The position numbers and the translations under genes are program-made. Under the pieces are notes generated by a model. That model was not told the DNA's origin. It worked only from the letters and a program-made list of their open reading frames with translations, and searched no databases. 6,877 nt of DNA from Phycisphaeraceae bacterium (GTDB taxonomy: Bacteria; Planctomycetota; Phycisphaerae; Phycisphaerales; Phycisphaeraceae). The stretch spans positions 1-6,877 of the forward strand of contig JADZCW010000286.1 in assembly GCA_020851395.1 (NCBI GenBank). The letters are read 5' to 3'. Below, piece by piece: positions 5,362 through 6,877 of the stretch. Every line of letters starts with the position of its first letter. The stretch's first letter is position 1.

Positions 5362-6318
5362 ATGAACACAGGGATGACGATCGTCGGCCTGGGGGAGGCG
5401 CTCTTCGACCTTTTCCCCGATCGGCAGGTTCTCGGCGGGGCGCCGCTGAACGTGGCGGTGCACGCGCATCAGTTGGCGGTGGGGTTGGGCGGGCGCGGCG
5501 TGGTGGTCAGCCGGGTGGGGCAGGACGACCTGGGCCATGCGCTGATGGCCGACGTGGCGGGGCGCGGCATGACCGGCGAGTTCGTGCAGGCTGACCCGGA
5601 CCATCCGACGGGACGCGTCTACGTCAGCTTCAGCGACAAGGGCGAACCGAGCTACGAGATCGTCAAGAATGTGGCCTGGGACTGGCTGCAGTTCGATCCG
5701 GACCTCGAGGACCTGGCGGTCAACTGCCAGGCCGTCTGCTTCGGCTCGCTGGCGCAGCGCGAGGCGCAGTCGCGCAACACGATCTATCGCTTCCTGACAG
5801 CGGCGCGCAACGCGGTGCGCTTGTTCGATGTAAATCTCCGCCAGCACTACTTCGATCGGCAGGTGCTCGAGCGGAGCTGCGAGCTGGCGACGGCGGTCAA
5901 GCTCAACGACCAGGAACTGCCCATAGTCCTGCGGACGCTGGGGCTGGCGGCGCCGACGACCTCCGGGGGTTCCGGGGGTGATGTTGAGGGCATGACGCGG
6001 GCGATCCTCAAGCGGTTCAGCCACCTCAAGCTCGTGGCCCTGACGCGCGGGGCACAGGGCACGGTGATCCAGACGCTCACGGAGAAGATTGAGGACCAGC
6101 CGGTGAGCTACCCGATGGCGGACGGGGCCGACGCGGTGGGGGCGGGCGACGCGTGCAGCGCGGGCCTGCTGGTGGGATTGCTGCTGCGTTGGCCGCTGCG
6201 GCGCACGCTGGCTTTGTCGAATCACACCGGGGCCTACGTGGCCTCGCAGCCGGGGGCGACGCCGAAGCTTCCGGGGATGATCCTGGAGATGGTCAAGGGC
6301 TCGACTTCCAAGGCCTAA
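5362..6318 (+). CDS. PfkB-family carbohydrate kinase (fructokinase-like)
   Basis: A ribokinase/PfkB-fold kinase that transfers phosphate from ATP to a sugar hydroxyl in the cytoplasm. Of 318 residues: IVGLGEALFDLFPD (7-20) is the first strand, VLGGAPLNVAVHAHQL (23-38) the substrate-binding Gly-Gly signature, DVNLRQHYFD (156-165) and KLNDQEL (180-186) the central sheet, ALTRGAQGTV (226-235) the nucleotide region, and DAVGAGDACSAGLL (257-270) the PfkB signature with the anion-hole GAGD; D263 is the expected catalytic base. The combination GGAPLNVA, DVNLR and KLN resembles fructokinase-like members, but the sugar cannot be named. Residues 200-206 (TSGGSGG) are a Gly/Ser linker from a 9-nt tandem repeat. 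The ATG at 5362 has no ribosome site; the ATG at 5374 (residue 5), also without one, would place the first strand at the usual distance. The gene is divergent from the isomerase-like gene, and its stop codon lies in an inverted repeat. Confidence 0.93.
   Translation: MNTGMTIVGLGEALFDLFPDRQVLGGAPLNVAVHAHQLAVGLGGRGVVVSRVGQDDLGHALMADVAGRGMTGEFVQADPDHPTGRVYVSFSDKGEPSYEIVKNVAWDWLQFDPDLEDLAVNCQAVCFGSLAQREAQSRNTIYRFLTAARNAVRLFDVNLRQHYFDRQVLERSCELATAVKLNDQELPIVLRTLGLAAPTTSGGSGGDVEGMTRAILKRFSHLKLVALTRGAQGTVIQTLTEKIEDQPVSYPMADGADAVGAGDACSAGLLVGLLLRWPLRRTLALSNHTGAYVASQPGATPKLPGMILEMVKGSTSKA
5962..5979 (+). repeat. Tandem 9-nt repeat encoding SGG-SGG in the kinase
   Basis: Two exact head-to-tail copies of TCCGGGGGT (5962-5970, 5971-5979) encode Ser-Gly-Gly twice. 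With the preceding C it shares the nine bases CTCCGGGGG with the repeat block in ubiE (1624-1632). It falls in the loop between KLNDQEL and the next helix, a variable region of the family. Confidence 0.8.
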
Positions 6319-6333
6319 GACGATTCTTAGGCC
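6312..6333 (+). terminator. Perfect inverted repeat over the kinase stop codon (possible terminator)
   Basis: GGCCTAAG (6312-6319) and CTTAGGCC (6326-6333) form a perfect 8-bp stem with an ACGATT loop. The TAA stop (6316-6318) is within the left arm. No U-tract follows (the next bases are CCGAGAACAG), so intrinsic termination would be non-canonical; it may instead protect the 3' end or bind a protein. The position between the kinase and the asd promoter favours an end-of-transcript role. Confidence 0.42.
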
Positions 6334-6350
6334 CCGAGAACAGTAATAAA

Positions 6351-6359
6351 TGTTATAAT
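6351..6359 (+). promoter_or_regulatory. Extended -10 promoter for asd
   Basis: TGTTATAAT (6351-6359) is a perfect TG-n-TATAAT extended -10, in the most AT-rich patch of this end of the window. No good -35 is seen 16-18 nt upstream, as is usual for extended -10 promoters. Transcription would start near 6366, giving a leader of about 63 nt. It separates asd from the kinase transcript. Confidence 0.5.
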
Positions 6360-6373
6360 TGGCGACTTTGCCG

Positions 6374-6389
6374 GCCGCGGCGTCGCGGC
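6374..6389 (+). repeat. Leader hairpin upstream of asd
   Basis: GCCGCG (6374-6379) and CGCGGC (6384-6389) form a perfect 6-bp stem with a GCGT loop, near the 5' end of the predicted asd leader. It is far too small for a lysine riboswitch and ends 26 nt before the ribosome site. A stabilising 5' hairpin is possible; chance is also possible in such GC-rich DNA. Confidence 0.35.
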
Positions 6390-6428
6390 TTGGCGTGTTC
6401 ATGGTCCCTCCAGACAAGGAACCGTCCC

Positions 6429-6877
6429 GTGGCCGCTTCGAGCTCTCGTCCCTCCGTCGCGATCGTCGGCGTCACAGGCGCCGTCGGTCAGGAATTCCTC
6501 GCCGTCCTCGAGCAGCGCCGATTCCCGTTCGGCCAGCTCAAGCTTTTAGCCAGCGCCCGCAGCGCCGGCAAGAAGCAGACGTTCATGGGCAAGACTTACA
6601 CGATCGAGGAGCTCAAGGAGGACAGCTTCAAGGGCATCGACCTGGCGCTCTTGAGCGCCGGCGGGTCGATCAGCAAGAAGTTCGGCCCGATCGCCGCGGC
6701 GGCCGGGACGATGGTCGTCGACAACAGCTCAGCCTTCCGCATGACGCCGGAGATCCCGCTGGTGGTGCCCGAGGTCAACCCCGAGGCCATCAAGGGCTGG
6801 AAGCTCGGCAAGGGCGGGATCATCGCCAACCCGAATTGCTCGACGATCATCATGCTCGTGCCGGTGACGCCGATCCG
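6429..6877 (+). CDS. asd: Aspartate-semialdehyde dehydrogenase, N-terminal part, truncated by window edge
   Basis: This enzyme reduces aspartyl-4-phosphate to aspartate-4-semialdehyde with NADPH, the branch-point step toward lysine/diaminopimelate, threonine and methionine. It is a cytosolic dimer or tetramer of about 340 residues, of which the first 149 are present. The NADP-binding Rossmann start is AIVGVTGAVGQEFL (11-24) with G14, G17 and G20. LLASARSAGK (39-48) contributes to cofactor binding. LALLSAGGSISK (72-83) and VVDNSSAFRM (96-105), with R104 expected to bind the substrate phosphate, follow. VVPEVNPEA (112-120) precedes IIANPNCSTI (131-140), whose C137 is the catalytic nucleophile. 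All key residues in this half are intact. The GTG at 6429 follows AAGGA (6416-6420) by 8 nt. An ATG at 6401 is in another frame. A perfect extended -10 promoter lies upstream, so asd is probably transcribed separately from the kinase. The C-terminal half lies beyond the window. Confidence 0.96.
   Translation, partial: MAASSSRPSVAIVGVTGAVGQEFLAVLEQRRFPFGQLKLLASARSAGKKQTFMGKTYTIEELKEDSFKGIDLALLSAGGSISKKFGPIAAAAGTMVVDNSSAFRMTPEIPLVVPEVNPEAIKGWKLGKGGIIANPNCSTIIMLVPVTPI

Noticed and set aside
5338..6417. Minus-strand open frame of 359 codons opposite the PfkB kinase
   Set aside because: Arg/His/Gln-rich shadow translation without family features; the plus strand shows intact PfkB signatures throughout.
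6319..6428. Lysine or other riboswitch in the asd leader
   Set aside because: The predicted leader is only about 63 nt with one 6-bp hairpin; known lysine riboswitches are far longer with several conserved helices.
1..6877. CRISPR arrays, insertion sequences, tRNA or rRNA genes
   Set aside because: No regularly spaced repeats, transposase motifs, terminal inverted repeats or tRNA/rRNA-like conserved segments were seen on either strand.

Overview
The window is GC-rich, G/C-third-position-biased bacterial chromosomal DNA. Several things point to a Planctomycetota member, probably Phycisphaerae-like: a secreted protein of the kind that usually ends in a PEP-CTERM sorting tag, a menaquinone-type UbiE/MenG methyltransferase beginning with an 'SDPHAVADKASRV' stretch, a DUF2231 membrane protein, and few strong Shine-Dalgarno sites. 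That assignment is inference from gene style; no rRNA or marker gene is present to prove it.

Layout from left to right. (1) 1-839, minus: the N-terminal 279 codons of a secreted, signal-peptide-bearing protein whose C-terminus lies outside the window. (2) 840-1231: a divergent intergenic region with candidate promoters on both strands and a 21-residue stretch, antisense to ubiE, that reads like the extreme C-terminus of an EAL (c-di-GMP phosphodiesterase) domain. (3) 1232-2128, plus: ubiE/menG, with an unusual repeat-built insertion between motif I and the next beta strand. (4) 2158-2883, minus: a four-helix DUF2231 membrane protein with an 82-residue Pro/Ala-rich tail, convergent with ubiE. 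(5) 3043-4332, minus: glyA (serine hydroxymethyltransferase). (6) 4374-5219, minus: a xylose-isomerase-like TIM-barrel protein, 41 bp upstream of glyA. (7) 5220-5361: a divergent promoter region holding a long G-tract/C-tract inverted repeat. (8) 5362-6318, plus: a PfkB-family sugar kinase, with a perfect inverted repeat over its stop codon. (9) 6319-6428: an extended -10 promoter and a leader hairpin. (10) 6429-6877, plus: the first 149 codons of asd (aspartate-semialdehyde dehydrogenase), cut by the window end.

How the genes fit together: most are housekeeping metabolism. The TIM-barrel isomerase/epimerase-like gene and glyA, perhaps with the DUF2231 gene, form a same-strand cluster. The sugar kinase is divergent from the isomerase-like gene, so the two may share control and a sugar substrate. 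asd (lysine/threonine/methionine and diaminopimelate synthesis) appears to have its own promoter. UbiE/MenG supplies the last methylation of menaquinone.

No CRISPR array, mobile element, tRNA/rRNA, defence system or clear biosynthetic cluster was seen. The least ordinary signals are small: GC-rich palindromic and tandem repeats that add Gly/Ser/Asn-rich linkers to two unrelated enzymes, the G-tract inverted repeat in the divergent promoter, and the possible EAL relic. I do not see a convincing undescribed multi-gene system here.
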